Below are positions 1-8,554 of a stretch of 64,000 nt of DNA, piece after piece. Position 1 is the first letter of the stretch. Each line of letters begins with the position of its first letter. The position numbers and the translations under genes were made by a program. A model generated the notes under the pieces. That model was not told where the DNA came from and did no database searches. It saw only the letters and a program-made list of their open reading frames with translations. Origin of the DNA: Wenzhouxiangella limi (GTDB taxonomy: Bacteria > Pseudomonadota > Gammaproteobacteria > Xanthomonadales > Wenzhouxiangellaceae); contig NZ_JAAGSC010000042.1 of assembly GCF_010499265.1 (NCBI RefSeq), positions 10,389-74,388 of the forward strand, written 5' to 3'.

Positions 1-45
1 AACCAGCCGTTGCCACTGGTTCCGAGTACGGCGCTTCCAGCCCAT
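1..45 (-). CDS. IS66-type accessory protein TnpA, N-terminal 15 residues (runs off window)
   Basis: An ATG at 45 on the minus strand opens a frame reading MGWKRRTRNQWQRLV before the window edge. The basic start followed by a W-x2-LV pattern resembles the beginning of IS66-family TnpA accessory proteins. Fifteen residues cannot prove this. It fits the transposase debris immediately to the right. Confidence 0.3.
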   Translation of the reverse strand, partial: MGWKRRTRNQWQRLV

Positions 46-250
46 GGTGAAACTCCTTGGCAATCCAGGTAGCACTCATCATCGGCCAGAGCGCGAGCCA
101 AGGGAAGGACGTATTTGTCCAGACGCTTACATTTCGTCTGAGACAGGGTGCTCTCGAGCGCCCCGAGTGCTGCTGTAAAGGAGCATCCCGGCTCTGGCTC
201 TGAGAAGATGGAAGTGTCAAGCAACCATCAAGCAGAGCACGGAGGCCGGG

Positions 251-310
251 ATTCAACTGAAGACTATCCTCAATCGAGTCCAGAAGTTCAAGTCGTTTGT
301 GTATACCGAG
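251..310 (+). pseudogene. ISL3-family transposase, N-terminal remnant
   Basis: The plus frame reads TILNRVQKFKSFVYTE, which matches the first residues of ISL3-family transposases of the kind that continue with a Cys-rich zinc-binding segment. The frame is lost at about 310, where an IS3-type transposase sequence takes over. A second piece of the same ISL3 protein resumes near 755, so the IS3 piece appears nested in it. The residues between the two pieces are missing. It is a relic with no function. Confidence 0.6.
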
Positions 311-728
311 GGTGAGCAACGACAATCCATTCAGCGAATCACAGTTCAAGACGGCCAAATACCAGCCAGACTATCCAGGCCGGTTCGATAGCAGCGCCCA
401 TGCCCAACGGTGGTTCGATAGCTACTTCGAGTGGTACAACTTCAAGCACCATCACAGTGCCTTGGCTGGGTTCACGCCTGCGCAGGTGTTCACCGGACAG
501 CATCACCAGGTCGCGGCCACCCGACAAGCCGCACTGGACGAGATGTACCAAAAGCATCCGGAGCGCTTCGTCGCCGGGCCGCCACGAACCTCGATGCCAC
601 CCAGTGTGGTGGCCATCAATCCGGTCACTCAGGGCGACATCGAGCGCGGCATCTCCACCACTGTGAACTTCCCGACCCTGCTGGCGGCGCGTCAGACAGC
701 TCGAGAATCTACGTTAATTTTGAAATGA
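306..728 (+). pseudogene. IS3-family OrfB transposase, C-terminal fragment
   Basis: The frame encodes the end of an IS3-family integrase core. It contains SNDNPFSESQFKTAKYQPDY, then a segment with WFDSYFEWYNFKHHHSALAG and FTPAQVFTG, which are standard OrfB C-terminal motifs (rve domain). Only about 135 residues remain of an expected 280 or so, and the first two catalytic Asp residues are absent, so it is inactive. The sequence following the stop (about 730-752) looks like an IS3 terminal end and abuts the next ISL3 fragment. This suggests insertion into an older ISL3 copy followed by deletion. Confidence 0.75.
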
Positions 729-754
729 GTGTCCGAAACAGCTTGACATGTTCC

Positions 755-985
755 GCAGCCGCCCTCGGCCAGGCTATGATCGGCTGCCGGCACGGCGCTT
801 TGAGTTTGTCCCGCTGTGGGGCATCAAGGTGTTTCTGGTCTATGCGCCACGCCGGGGTGGACTGCCCCGAGTGTGGCGTGCGGGTCGAGCAGATGCCTTG
901 GGCTTCGGGCAAGCATCGCCTGACCCAAGCCTATGCCTGGTTTCTGGCACGCTGGGCGAAGCGACTGATTCCTTTTCGTCTGTGT
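755..985 (+). pseudogene. ISL3-family transposase fragment, frameshifted
   Basis: Two overlapping plus frames together read as one ISL3 transposase stretch: PGYDRLPARRFEFVPLWGI in the first, then VDCPECGVRVEQMPWASGKH and YAWFLARWAKRL in the second. The change of frame falls near 840, so a frameshift separates them. The CPECG pair belongs to the family's N-terminal zinc-binding region. The catalytic DDE region is missing. It pairs with the N-terminal remnant at 251-310. Confidence 0.65.
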
Positions 986-1076
986 CGTCGAAAACTCCGA
1001 CAAAAGGATAAGCCGGTGGCCTACTTCAATCCTCGGCCACCGAAATTACAGAACAGATGATGCACTAACCCGCGAA

Positions 1077-1334
1077 TTGCAAATGACCGTTCGTCAGCCG
1101 ACCCGAAGCAGCAATGAAAAGCGCTCGCCGCTCTGGTCATTCGAGATGTTGGGCACGCTGCGTCGCACCATTATCCAGCGTGCCTGCCGATTGACCCGGC
1201 CCGGTGGCAAGCTCAAGCTGACCATGAGCGCCAATCAGGTGACTCAGGATGAGTTGCTGCACATTCTCCATGCTCTGGAGCGGGCCGCGCAGGGTCAAAT
1301 CGGGCCGGATTTATGCAATAGTTGGGTGTACTAA
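1077..1334 (+). pseudogene. DDE transposase C-terminal remnant (IS1380/IS4-like)
   Basis: A short frame encodes TLRRTIIQRACRLTRPGGKL and KLTMSANQVTQDELLHIL. This resembles the extreme C-terminus of IS1380/IS4-type transposases, where an arginine-rich helix follows the DDE core. No catalytic residue is present and there is no start signal. I assign the family by resemblance only. It is the last of the transposon debris before the polysaccharide genes. Confidence 0.4.
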
Positions 1335-1344
1335 GGCACAGCAA

Positions 1345-2211
1345 TCAGCCTGGACGGTGATAACTAATTGATTGAAAATGCTCTTCAATACAAAAATCTA
1401 CTTCCACGCCAGATTTCATAATCTGACTAAGCTCGCCTACGGAGTCGCGACTACCAAATATTGAATCGTTGTGCTGATGCCACGTGTAGACCCACGCTGG
1501 ATAGGTGGCATCGCACACTGCGGGATAGAGAAGATCAGCTTTCTTGTGCGGTATGTTCTGCTCCGGCAGTATCAACTCTTGACTCTTTTTACTGTAGCAC
1601 CCGATCCTCATCCACCCAATTGCTAACATTCGATTATGAACTTTTCTAAAGTTCTTATACTTCAACGACTCGCCGCACAACTCGCCATAAAGGCCTAAGC
1701 TTGGCGCGTATATCATCCCCCCAAATGAGGCTTTGACAAAAGGCATCGCTCGGGACATCCACAGACTACCAAGAACATCATCATCATCCAACCGAAAAAC
1801 ACCCAGAGGCACCGTTTCTTTCTCAGACGAGGCCTCCAACAGATTCTTTACATCACCATATTGCAACGGATCCAATAAGTCCGGATGGTGTGGCACTGGA
1901 ATAATAAAGCTGTGGCGATTCAAGGCCTCCAATAGCGCAGAAAGATAATTAATTGGCAACTCTTCACTATAACCGACCACATGCCTATAGTTAGGATTAA
2001 GATTCGCAAAACGCTGCAAGATAGGTAACGAATACACCAAAAATATATGCAACCTTGATCTTAAACGCTCTTCGGAAAATAGAGCTTTCTTAAAAGCCGC
2101 TAAATCGTCCCCAGTTTCTCGGCCAATCCGCCAAAATTTACGCTCACGATCAAAGACGCTAAATCGAGTAACACCAACCATGACCGGAGCATCTCTTTCG
2201 TTCATAAACAT
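1345..2211 (-). CDS. Putative rhamnosyltransferase-type glycosyltransferase
   Basis: The 288-residue product starts VGVTRFSVFDRE and has a central RLDDDDVLG acidic cluster. Both are hallmarks of the 'putative rhamnosyltransferase' family (Pfam Rhamno_transf), which is thought to add sugars from nucleotide donors in the cytoplasm. The acidic run is the likely metal/nucleotide-sugar site. The ATG at 2211 has a GAGG Shine-Dalgarno seven bases upstream. It was the last gene of the minus-strand operon descending from 9820, and an IS1595 element now separates it from its upstream neighbour. Its base composition is visibly AT-richer than the flanking IS, which fits horizontal transfer. Sugar and linkage cannot be predicted. 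Confidence 0.7.
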   Translation of the reverse strand: MFMNERDAPVMVGVTRFSVFDRERKFWRIGRETGDDLAAFKKALFSEERLRSRLHIFLVYSLPILQRFANLNPNYRHVVGYSEELPINYLSALLEALNRHSFIIPVPHHPDLLDPLQYGDVKNLLEASSEKETVPLGVFRLDDDDVLGSLWMSRAMPFVKASFGGMIYAPSLGLYGELCGESLKYKNFRKVHNRMLAIGWMRIGCYSKKSQELILPEQNIPHKKADLLYPAVCDATYPAWVYTWHQHNDSIFGSRDSVGELSQIMKSGVEVDFCIEEHFQSISYHRPG

Positions 2212-2260
2212 TAACTTCCCTCAGGAGCGTTTGGCCGAAATAAAAGAATCCACAGCATAT

Positions 2261-2283
2261 CCTGATTACGTATGTACCTCAGC
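2261..2283 (+). repeat. IS1595 terminal inverted repeat, left
   Basis: The outer part reads CCTGATTACGTATGTACC. It matches the reverse complement of 3267-3289 at 19 of 23 positions. Confidence 0.8.
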
Positions 2284-3210
2284 CATCGTAGCGAACCGAT
2301 AAGGCAGCGGCGCCGTGCGGCAGGCCACGTAGGCCAGCCGCTCGATCATGCTGCCGAGCTCGAAGCGACGGTTGAAGCGATAAGCGAAGGCGCCCAGGTA
2401 CCGACCAAGGTGCTTTCCTCTGACCGCATGGTAGGTGCCATGCAGAGCTTTCTTGACGTTCCCCAGCATCGTATTGACCCAGGTGAATTCCGGCGTCTCG
2501 ACGCTGCCGGGTCCACCACCAGTCTTGATGCTCCAGTGCGGGCAGGTTTCCACGATGGCCCGGAAGCACGCCAAGCCATCGGAGGTCACTTCCGCCTCAG
2601 GTGCCAGATGCGTTCTCGCCCAGCGATCAATCGAGTCGCTGGAAAAGGACTTGATCGGCGTCATCCGCATCGCCAGAGGCCGCCCGTCGGTACTGCAGGC
2701 CACGGCAGCCACAAATGGCGTCTTGCCCTCGGCACCTCGGCCACGCTTGCCACCCCGACGTTCTCCGCCCCAGTAGGCGTCGTCAACTTGCACCGGACCG
2801 GTCAGTGGTTGGCTGTCATCGCGCTCGCGCATGGTCTCCATCAGTTTCTGCTTGACCAGCCAGGCAGTGTTGTAGGACACCCCGAGGTGGCGACAGAGCG
2901 CCAGCGCCGACAGGCCGGTCTTGCTCTGGGTCAGCAGAAAGATGGCCAGAAACCAGGTCGTCAGGGGCAGCTTGGTCCGATCGAAGATCGTCCGCGCTGT
3001 CAGCGAGGTCTGATGATGACAGTGGTGGCACTGAAAGACCTGGCGAGACTTGATCTGGCAGTAGGTCGAGTTACCGCACTCTGGGCACTCGAAGCCACCG
3101 GGCCAGCGCAACTGAAAAAGAGCGTCTCGGCAGGCCGCTTCAGAGCCGTACTTTTTCAGAAACTCGGTCATGCTGAGGCCTTTCTGAAACTGGACCATAT
3201 TCCGCGCCAT
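2266..3210 (-). CDS. IS1595-family transposase
   Basis: The 314-residue protein has an N-terminal zinc ribbon (CPECGNSTYCQI then FQCHHCHHQ, about residues 41-65). This is followed by an ISXO2-like DDE/DDN catalytic domain with VDDAYWGGERRGGKRGRG and the downstream TPFVAAV segment. This is the usual layout and length for IS1595 transposases, which cut and paste the element between its inverted repeats. Nothing is truncated, so the element may still be active. It sits alone between the two terminal repeats. Confidence 0.92.
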   Translation of the reverse strand: MARNMVQFQKGLSMTEFLKKYGSEAACRDALFQLRWPGGFECPECGNSTYCQIKSRQVFQCHHCHHQTSLTARTIFDRTKLPLTTWFLAIFLLTQSKTGLSALALCRHLGVSYNTAWLVKQKLMETMRERDDSQPLTGPVQVDDAYWGGERRGGKRGRGAEGKTPFVAAVACSTDGRPLAMRMTPIKSFSSDSIDRWARTHLAPEAEVTSDGLACFRAIVETCPHWSIKTGGGPGSVETPEFTWVNTMLGNVKKALHGTYHAVRGKHLGRYLGAFAYRFNRRFELGSMIERLAYVACRTAPLPYRFATMAEVHT

Positions 3211-3266
3211 CTCGTAACCTCGTGTTTATCAGATGGTTACAAGGCTACCGGGAGCCATTCTCAATA

Positions 3267-3289
3267 GCTGAGAAACCTACATAATCAGG
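3267..3289 (-). repeat. IS1595 terminal inverted repeat, right
   Basis: This is the partner of 2261-2283. Its bases at 3285-3287 provide the TGA stop codon of the adjacent glycosyltransferase gene on the minus strand. Confidence 0.8.
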
Positions 3290-4352
3290 TAGCATAATGA
3301 ACAACCTGTTCATACATCATACCAAGAATCTTCCGCAGGTCGTATCTATTTCTAAAAATCAGACCATTCATTTCAGATATTTCAGAAATATTAACCCCGT
3401 TCAACGAATGGACAATTTCAAAAAGATCTGATGCTGACGGAACAGCCTTTACGATTTTTTTTCCCGCCAAATTCTCTTGCGCAAACTTCTCAACCGGTAC
3501 AACAAAATCAGTTCCACATTCATTCATAGGAGCATGATCGGTCGTTACAACCAAGGCACCAGAACATTGGGCCTCATATAAGCCCAACCCCAAGCCTTCC
3601 CAGTACGAGCAAAAAATAAAAACATCCCCGTCGGCATATACGTCTTTTCTCTCATCAAAATTACCGAGGATTAAATTAGCTGACCGAGGCACATTCTCGG
3701 CTAATCGTTCAGTTTGCTGAGTGTAAACTGTCAGCGGAGGAGCGCCCGGCAAAGAAAACGCATCGAATATCACATCCGACGCCTTCCTCAATTTATAACC
3801 ACCATTGCCATTAATAAAAACGAACCTTTTAGCGAATTTTCGAGGAACAAAGGGAAACTCATCGAGATTGACGCCCCACTGTCCTTGCACCACCTTATTG
3901 CGCCAACAATGATGAAAACCATGTGCAAATAACACATCTGATAACGAAGAAAGATACCGGTAAGTGAAATCGGTAACTGCCCACAACATGTCTGTTGCAA
4001 GTGCCCAATCCTTGCTTTCCGGCCACCATTCCCACATCGGAACACCGATCACAAAGACGCCCCGCTTTTTTGCCTCCAGCACTATGTTATACGAACCTCG
4101 CAAGCATGGATGCTCCACATATAGCAGGACGTCAATTGAATCAAGAAAATATTTGTACTCAGCTTCCGAACCTGCAAGTTCGCATTTTATGACTTCACTA
4201 TCACCGCAAGCCTGAAGGTATGGCTCATGGTTCTCAGAATTTGGGTGCTTCGGCACAAGCCAATGTGTTACCCAAGGCGCTAAGCGAACGATGTCATAGT
4301 TCATACTTCCAACGCCACTAGCTATTCCCCATCCAACAAGCCCGACCCTCAT
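3285..4352 (-). CDS. GT4-like glycosyltransferase, C-terminus altered by IS insertion
   Basis: The 355-residue product has a GT-B look. The N-terminal half starts MRVGLVGWGIASGVGSMNYD. The C-terminal half carries DVFIFCSYWEGLGLGLYEAQ and a GALVVTTDHAPMNECG stretch, the donor-binding motif region of GT4-type retaining glycosyltransferases. The start overlaps the upstream stop by one base (TAATG), so translation is probably coupled. The last residues HYAT and the TGA come from the IS1595 end. Reading across the excised element restores HYAVDSFISAKRS and a stop at 2221-2223, eight bases before the next gene's start. The enzyme has therefore swapped about nine native residues for one and may still work. 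The sugar is unknown. Confidence 0.75.
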   Translation of the reverse strand: MRVGLVGWGIASGVGSMNYDIVRLAPWVTHWLVPKHPNSENHEPYLQACGDSEVIKCELAGSEAEYKYFLDSIDVLLYVEHPCLRGSYNIVLEAKKRGVFVIGVPMWEWWPESKDWALATDMLWAVTDFTYRYLSSLSDVLFAHGFHHCWRNKVVQGQWGVNLDEFPFVPRKFAKRFVFINGNGGYKLRKASDVIFDAFSLPGAPPLTVYTQQTERLAENVPRSANLILGNFDERKDVYADGDVFIFCSYWEGLGLGLYEAQCSGALVVTTDHAPMNECGTDFVVPVEKFAQENLAGKKIVKAVPSASDLFEIVHSLNGVNISEISEMNGLIFRNRYDLRKILGMMYEQVVHYAT

Positions 4353-5902
4353 TACGCAGTCTCCCTATTTCGTAATGTCAGAGCTTTCGGAATTTTCCCA
4401 CCCCACCTTCTAACAGTACAATTCTCCGGCAAATCATTAGAAAACCACGCTTGGCGACATTGTGTCGTCTCGGGCCTTGTACGCTCTTCACCCCGGTTAA
4501 CGTAATATTCAGTCTTATCAAGCATATCATCGGCCGGTTTAGCAAAGCCCATATGGACGCAATATGGTCCTTCAAAAACAAAACTATCACCGTCCGCAAT
4601 TTCGCTAATCAGTCTGTTCAGTTTCTTACGTCGCTCATCAACCAAAAAGAAGCCATTCACTTCAGGCCAATTATGATTCCTAAGATACATCATTCCCGGG
4701 AGGTACCTAAAAAATCGCGTATGCGATACATCATAGTATCCCCCAGTCACAAAGTTATTAAGATCCTTCCAAAAGTGAACTTGGGGAACAGTGACTGAAA
4801 GATATTCCGAACCCGCTAATGCTATTTTTATACTTTCAATGAATTCCGGCTCATAAAATTCATCGGCATCAATAACTAGAAGAAATGAAGCACTGGCGTT
4901 GTCCAAATAGCGATTTCGCAATTCAGACTTTGCGTCCTCCCCATCGGCTTTTGTTCTGCCGTGTGCAACATATCTAATTTTTTCAGCATAATCGGGAAAA
5001 AGACGCACCATCAATGACGTGCGATCCCCTGAAAGGCCATTCAATCTTACCTTTCTTTCCGGATAACCTTTGCAGAGCCCTTCTACAATTGTCCAGCTGT
5101 CAACGTAGTTATAGTGCTGCAATAGATTTAATCCAATGTAGTGCTCCTCGTTTAAAACAATAGTTCCTGCATGAAGACTATTGACACTTGTAACTCGGCG
5201 AGCAGAAGCGTTAGGCAATGCACTCGACCATATGCTCGCCGGCTCTGCAGCAGCACCCAACAACGGCAACATCTGGCCATACTGTTCGTCAGGGATGGGA
5301 CGATGAGAGTAAAGCAAACGCGCCCGAGGGGATGCAACCTCAACTCGATCTAGAAACCTAAGATATTTAGCGCGATTTAGTAGCCAAAAAGAATGCCTTG
5401 AGGCTAGCGCCACCATAAACCCGATTGATGGGATCTCATTTTCGAAGTCTGCGTAAACTTCGGGATTGACGTCGAGTTGCTCTGATATATAATTTGCGTA
5501 AAATAAGAGATCTCTTTGAAATGGTGACGATATCGCACACTGCAGTGCTCGTTGAAGATGCGCAACTGAAGGAGCAAGACTCCCACACTCGTCAAGAAAA
5601 GCGATAATTATATCGTCGCTAACTTTTGGTGAGTTCTGAAACTGCAAATTGACAGGCAATCGAAAAAGGGCGTCTAGTTCGCTAGGAAGCGCCTGTTGGG
5701 GGCATGAATTAGCGTTAGCAATTGATTCAGATCTGGCTATCCGCCTTCGACAGATCTCCGCGTTCACTTCCAGAACCCGTTCTAATCGCGGCCATTTTTT
5801 TGCAAGCTGGTTATACTCGCCAAGAGCTTTACGATAGAGTTTAGCGTTAAAGCTTTCGTTGGCCGCCTTCAGTTGAGCTATAGACTCCATATTTGATTTC
5901 AT
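4352..5902 (-). CDS. GT2-like glycosyltransferase with helical N-terminus
   Basis: About 516 residues. The first 190 or so look helical and repeat-like (NAKLYRKALGEYNQLAKKWP), similar to TPR-type extensions. The middle has a GT2/GT92-like fold: HAGTIVLNEEHYIGLNLLQH, then FLLVIDADEFYEPEFIESI, with DADE as the probable metal-binding acidic motif. I prefer the ATG at 5902 because GGGGGA lies five bases upstream. An in-frame ATG also exists at 5938. It is cotranscribed with the sulfotransferase gene upstream and coupled to the GT4-like gene downstream by TAATG. It probably adds one sugar to the surface glycan; the donor is unknown. Confidence 0.65.
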   Translation of the reverse strand: MKSNMESIAQLKAANESFNAKLYRKALGEYNQLAKKWPRLERVLEVNAEICRRRIARSESIANANSCPQQALPSELDALFRLPVNLQFQNSPKVSDDIIIAFLDECGSLAPSVAHLQRALQCAISSPFQRDLLFYANYISEQLDVNPEVYADFENEIPSIGFMVALASRHSFWLLNRAKYLRFLDRVEVASPRARLLYSHRPIPDEQYGQMLPLLGAAAEPASIWSSALPNASARRVTSVNSLHAGTIVLNEEHYIGLNLLQHYNYVDSWTIVEGLCKGYPERKVRLNGLSGDRTSLMVRLFPDYAEKIRYVAHGRTKADGEDAKSELRNRYLDNASASFLLVIDADEFYEPEFIESIKIALAGSEYLSVTVPQVHFWKDLNNFVTGGYYDVSHTRFFRYLPGMMYLRNHNWPEVNGFFLVDERRKKLNRLISEIADGDSFVFEGPYCVHMGFAKPADDMLDKTEYYVNRGEERTRPETTQCRQAWFSNDLPENCTVRRWGGKIPKALTLRNRETA

Positions 5903-5959
5903 TCTATCCCCCATAGCTGGAACGACACATTCAGGCATACCGCCGAAAATCGAATTGAC

Positions 5960-7186
5960 CTACCTGAAATAACAAAGATCTGGTGCGAGCCGAACTTTTT
6001 GAATCAATGATGCATAAGCGCTCTCAATACGAAATCGGTCTGCACTGCGAACTCGCGTTGTTCGGCTCTTCTTTTCTGGCAGCGGAACCTGGCAACCGAG
6101 TAGTTTCTCTACGATATCTGCAAGTTCATGTATTCGGTCATAGCGCACGCAGACATGCGGAATACCGTTCGGACGCATCCACGCGTCGAACATTTTTTCA
6201 TAATTCAAGTGATCCGCTTCATAAAGATCAGAAGTTTCAGGCGAAAGGTGTTCCGCACCGCAGTTTCGGAAATGGCCTGCATCGAATCGCTTCTCGCGCG
6301 TGGACACCACTGAGTCCACCACGTCACCAAATAGAAATATCGCTACGTCTACTTTGTTAACAAGGGTAGACGGCTCAAAGGTATGAGTTTTGACGTGCGG
6401 TCCCGCGTAGTCCTTCGGTGTTGTACTCCCAGGTGGAAGGCCTGCAATCGCGCGAAAAGTCATCGTCGTACCAGATCTGGGTATACCTGCAACGGCGACT
6501 CTCGGTCTGATAGAAGCGTCTAAAACTGGTGACGAATTAGAAAGAATCTGCCCCATCGCTGCGTACTGGGCCATTTCCCAGATTACTGACGATCCGCTAG
6601 CCTCAGCAAGGGATATCAGTTGACGCGTTGCGGTCGGCTTTAGAACCAGGTCGATATCGGCATCCGGCGCCGCGAGGGCGATGGCTGAACGAAAGTGATT
6701 CATGACCTTCTGGTCGGGGCGGTGAGTAAGTGCTGCGATTCGGCCCAATGTGTTGCTGGCCCCTCCGATCAAGATCCGGGCAACGGATTCACTATCCATA
6801 CCGGCTCCGATAGCTCTGTCGAGCAAGGCGCGGGCGCGCGACCTGGCATGCTCACCGCCTTTTTGCAGATGCCCGGCGGCGGCCAGCAGTTGCAGCTCGG
6901 CCGCGGCCGGGTTGTGTTGGAGTTCGTGATCGTCCAGATCGGCCAGCTTTTCCCAGTCGCCCAGTTGTAGCTGCAGGCGCGAGCGGTTAAGCAGGCGCGG
7001 GTTGTAGGGGACCAGGTTGGATTGCGCTTGGGCGGTTCGTGTCAGGTCTTGTTGGGTGTGATCGGCCGTGTCTTTCGGCTCGTTCGGCTGCCGAGCGACG
7101 TGGGTATCTGGCCGTGGCTTGCGCGCCTTATGAGGACGGCTGCGGATGGCCTGGATACGCTGCTTGCTGGTTCTGCGCGAGGGCAT
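5960..7186 (-). CDS. Sulfotransferase-family protein with basic/helical N-terminal extension
   Basis: In this 408-residue product, residues 231-241 read AVAGIPRSGTT, the 5'-phosphosulfate-binding loop of PAPS-dependent sulfotransferases. Further on, VDVAIFLFGDVVDSVVSTRE occupies the place of the family's second phosphate-binding segment, although the usual R-x2-R/S pattern is weak. The first 60 residues are very basic and low-complexity. Residues 60-130 look like a TPR-type helical repeat. It lies seven bases after the FkbM/coiled-coil gene in the ops-led operon. It may sulfate the glycan or merely share the fold; substrate unknown. Confidence 0.65.
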   Translation of the reverse strand: MPSRRTSKQRIQAIRSRPHKARKPRPDTHVARQPNEPKDTADHTQQDLTRTAQAQSNLVPYNPRLLNRSRLQLQLGDWEKLADLDDHELQHNPAAAELQLLAAAGHLQKGGEHARSRARALLDRAIGAGMDSESVARILIGGASNTLGRIAALTHRPDQKVMNHFRSAIALAAPDADIDLVLKPTATRQLISLAEASGSSVIWEMAQYAAMGQILSNSSPVLDASIRPRVAVAGIPRSGTTMTFRAIAGLPPGSTTPKDYAGPHVKTHTFEPSTLVNKVDVAIFLFGDVVDSVVSTREKRFDAGHFRNCGAEHLSPETSDLYEADHLNYEKMFDAWMRPNGIPHVCVRYDRIHELADIVEKLLGCQVPLPEKKSRTTRVRSADRFRIESAYASLIQKVRLAPDLCYFR

Positions 7187-7193
7187 GGTGCGG

Positions 7194-8531
7194 TCAGACC
7201 GGCTTGTCTCGAAACACCAGCTCCTTGATCAGCTCCAGCTGGGATTCGGCCTTTAGGAATTCCTCGTCGATCAGGGCTTCCTTGCGTTGGTATTCCTGCT
7301 CCAGCTTGCGGTATTTCTGCTGTAGGTCGTCGTTGTGCTGGCGGGTGGATTTGGCATCGTTCTCGGCTGCGCTGAGCTTGGCCTGGAGTTGTTTGAGTTC
7401 TTCTTGCTGTTTTCGGGTAGCTTCGGAGGCTTCTTTTGCCTTGGCTTCTAGCTGAGTGCGCAAGCTGGCGTTTTCTTCTTCCAGGGCCTTGAGGCGCTTT
7501 TCTTGCTCGGTAAGGTTGGCAAGTTTTTGTTCGGCCTCGGTGAGTTTCTGCTGCGCCTCGTCGTGGGCCTGGGTGAGGCGGGCGAGGTCTTTCTTGTGCT
7601 GGTGGAGTTCGGTGCCGAGCTTTTCGCTGGTGGATTTTTGTTCGGTGAGGGCGGATTCGAGTTGCTGGGTTTTGGCCAGCTGGGCCTTTTGCTGTTCTTC
7701 GGCCTGGGTGCGGGCTTGTTCGGATTCGGCCAGTTGGGTCTTGAGGGCGTTGAGTTCGTTCTGATGCTGGCGATCGCTTTCGGCCAGGACTTGCTGGACG
7801 CTGGCCAGTGCCTTTTCGATGGCCTGCAGGTCGGCTTTGTGTTCAGCCTCCAGCGTTTGGTAGCGCGCCAGCTCGGCCTTCAGGCGCTTGCATTCCAGCG
7901 CCATGCGGTCCAGGCGCAGGTGGTGGCGGGGCCAGTCGGCGTCGGTGGTGTCGGGCTGGCTGGCGGGTTCAAAGCCTTGGGCCTGCAGCTGGATTACCAG
8001 GTCGGCTGCGCTTTTGGCGCCTTCATACAGGGGTTCGATGCCGGCGCTTAAGAAAATGCGGGCAAAGTGGTGCAGGCGGTCGCTGCGCTGCAGTTGATCG
8101 ATCACGGCGGCTTCTTCACCGGGGGTGTCAATGACCAGCCAGTTGCCGGTTTGGATGTCGATACCCAGCCGGTCCAGCAGCTGGTCCACGGTTAGTTGCT
8201 CGACCGTCGCCCGGCCGGTTTGCTGCAGCCCGGGCAGGCTGTGGTACAGGCCGGTGGGTTCGCGCAGGCTCGACAACAGGGGGAAGTTGAACAGGGGAAA
8301 GCTACCGCGGCCGGGTTGGTCGGCAATGGCGGCGGCAATAATTTCGACGTTATCATGGTCGGCGGTGCTGCGGCGCAGTTCGGCGAGCAGCTCCGGGTTG
8401 GGTTCGACCAGCACGATGCGCTTGGCACCGGTTTGCTGCCAGGTGGGCAGCTCGCGGCACAAGCCGGCACCTAAGTGAATGATGGCGTCGGGCGGTGGCG
8501 TATTTTGCAGTTGTTGTTGTAGCCAGTCCAT
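7194..8531 (-). CDS. FkbM-like methyltransferase domain fused to long coiled coil (copy 1)
   Basis: Residues 1-215 or so of 445 resemble class I FkbM methyltransferases. IIHLGAGLCRE stands in place of the SAM-binding glycine loop, VEPNPE is the acidic strand end, and VIDTPGEEAAVI corresponds to the family's D-x2-G-x-E element. Residues 215-435 are an almost uninterrupted coiled coil rich in Q, E, K and A. It is clearly paralogous to the protein at 41649-43436, with the same N-terminal motifs and the same order after a coiled-coil partner gene. By analogy with WbdD-type proteins, the coil could position a capping enzyme or measure chain length. That is inference; methyl transfer is not shown. 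Confidence 0.65.
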   Translation of the reverse strand: MDWLQQQLQNTPPPDAIIHLGAGLCRELPTWQQTGAKRIVLVEPNPELLAELRRSTADHDNVEIIAAAIADQPGRGSFPLFNFPLLSSLREPTGLYHSLPGLQQTGRATVEQLTVDQLLDRLGIDIQTGNWLVIDTPGEEAAVIDQLQRSDRLHHFARIFLSAGIEPLYEGAKSAADLVIQLQAQGFEPASQPDTTDADWPRHHLRLDRMALECKRLKAELARYQTLEAEHKADLQAIEKALASVQQVLAESDRQHQNELNALKTQLAESEQARTQAEEQQKAQLAKTQQLESALTEQKSTSEKLGTELHQHKKDLARLTQAHDEAQQKLTEAEQKLANLTEQEKRLKALEEENASLRTQLEAKAKEASEATRKQQEELKQLQAKLSAAENDAKSTRQHNDDLQQKYRKLEQEYQRKEALIDEEFLKAESQLELIKELVFRDKPV

Positions 8532-8554
8532 GTGTCCCCCTGGCGTGGCTTACT

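Larger units (their letters stand above)
2260..3290 (-). mobile_element. IS1595-family insertion sequence, complete
   Basis: A roughly 1.03 kb element with one intact transposase gene and imperfect 23-bp terminal inverted repeats (19 of 23 bases match) at 2261-2283 and 3267-3289. AGCATA is present directly outside both ends (2254-2259 and 3291-3296) and is the likely target duplication. Duplications of 8 bp are usual for the family, so two outer bases may have diverged. The insertion lies in the last codons of the glycosyltransferase gene at 3285-4352. Confidence 0.85.

Noticed and set aside
2272-3267. 331-codon plus-strand ORF
   Set aside because: Antisense of the IS1595 transposase, which has zinc-ribbon and catalytic motifs.
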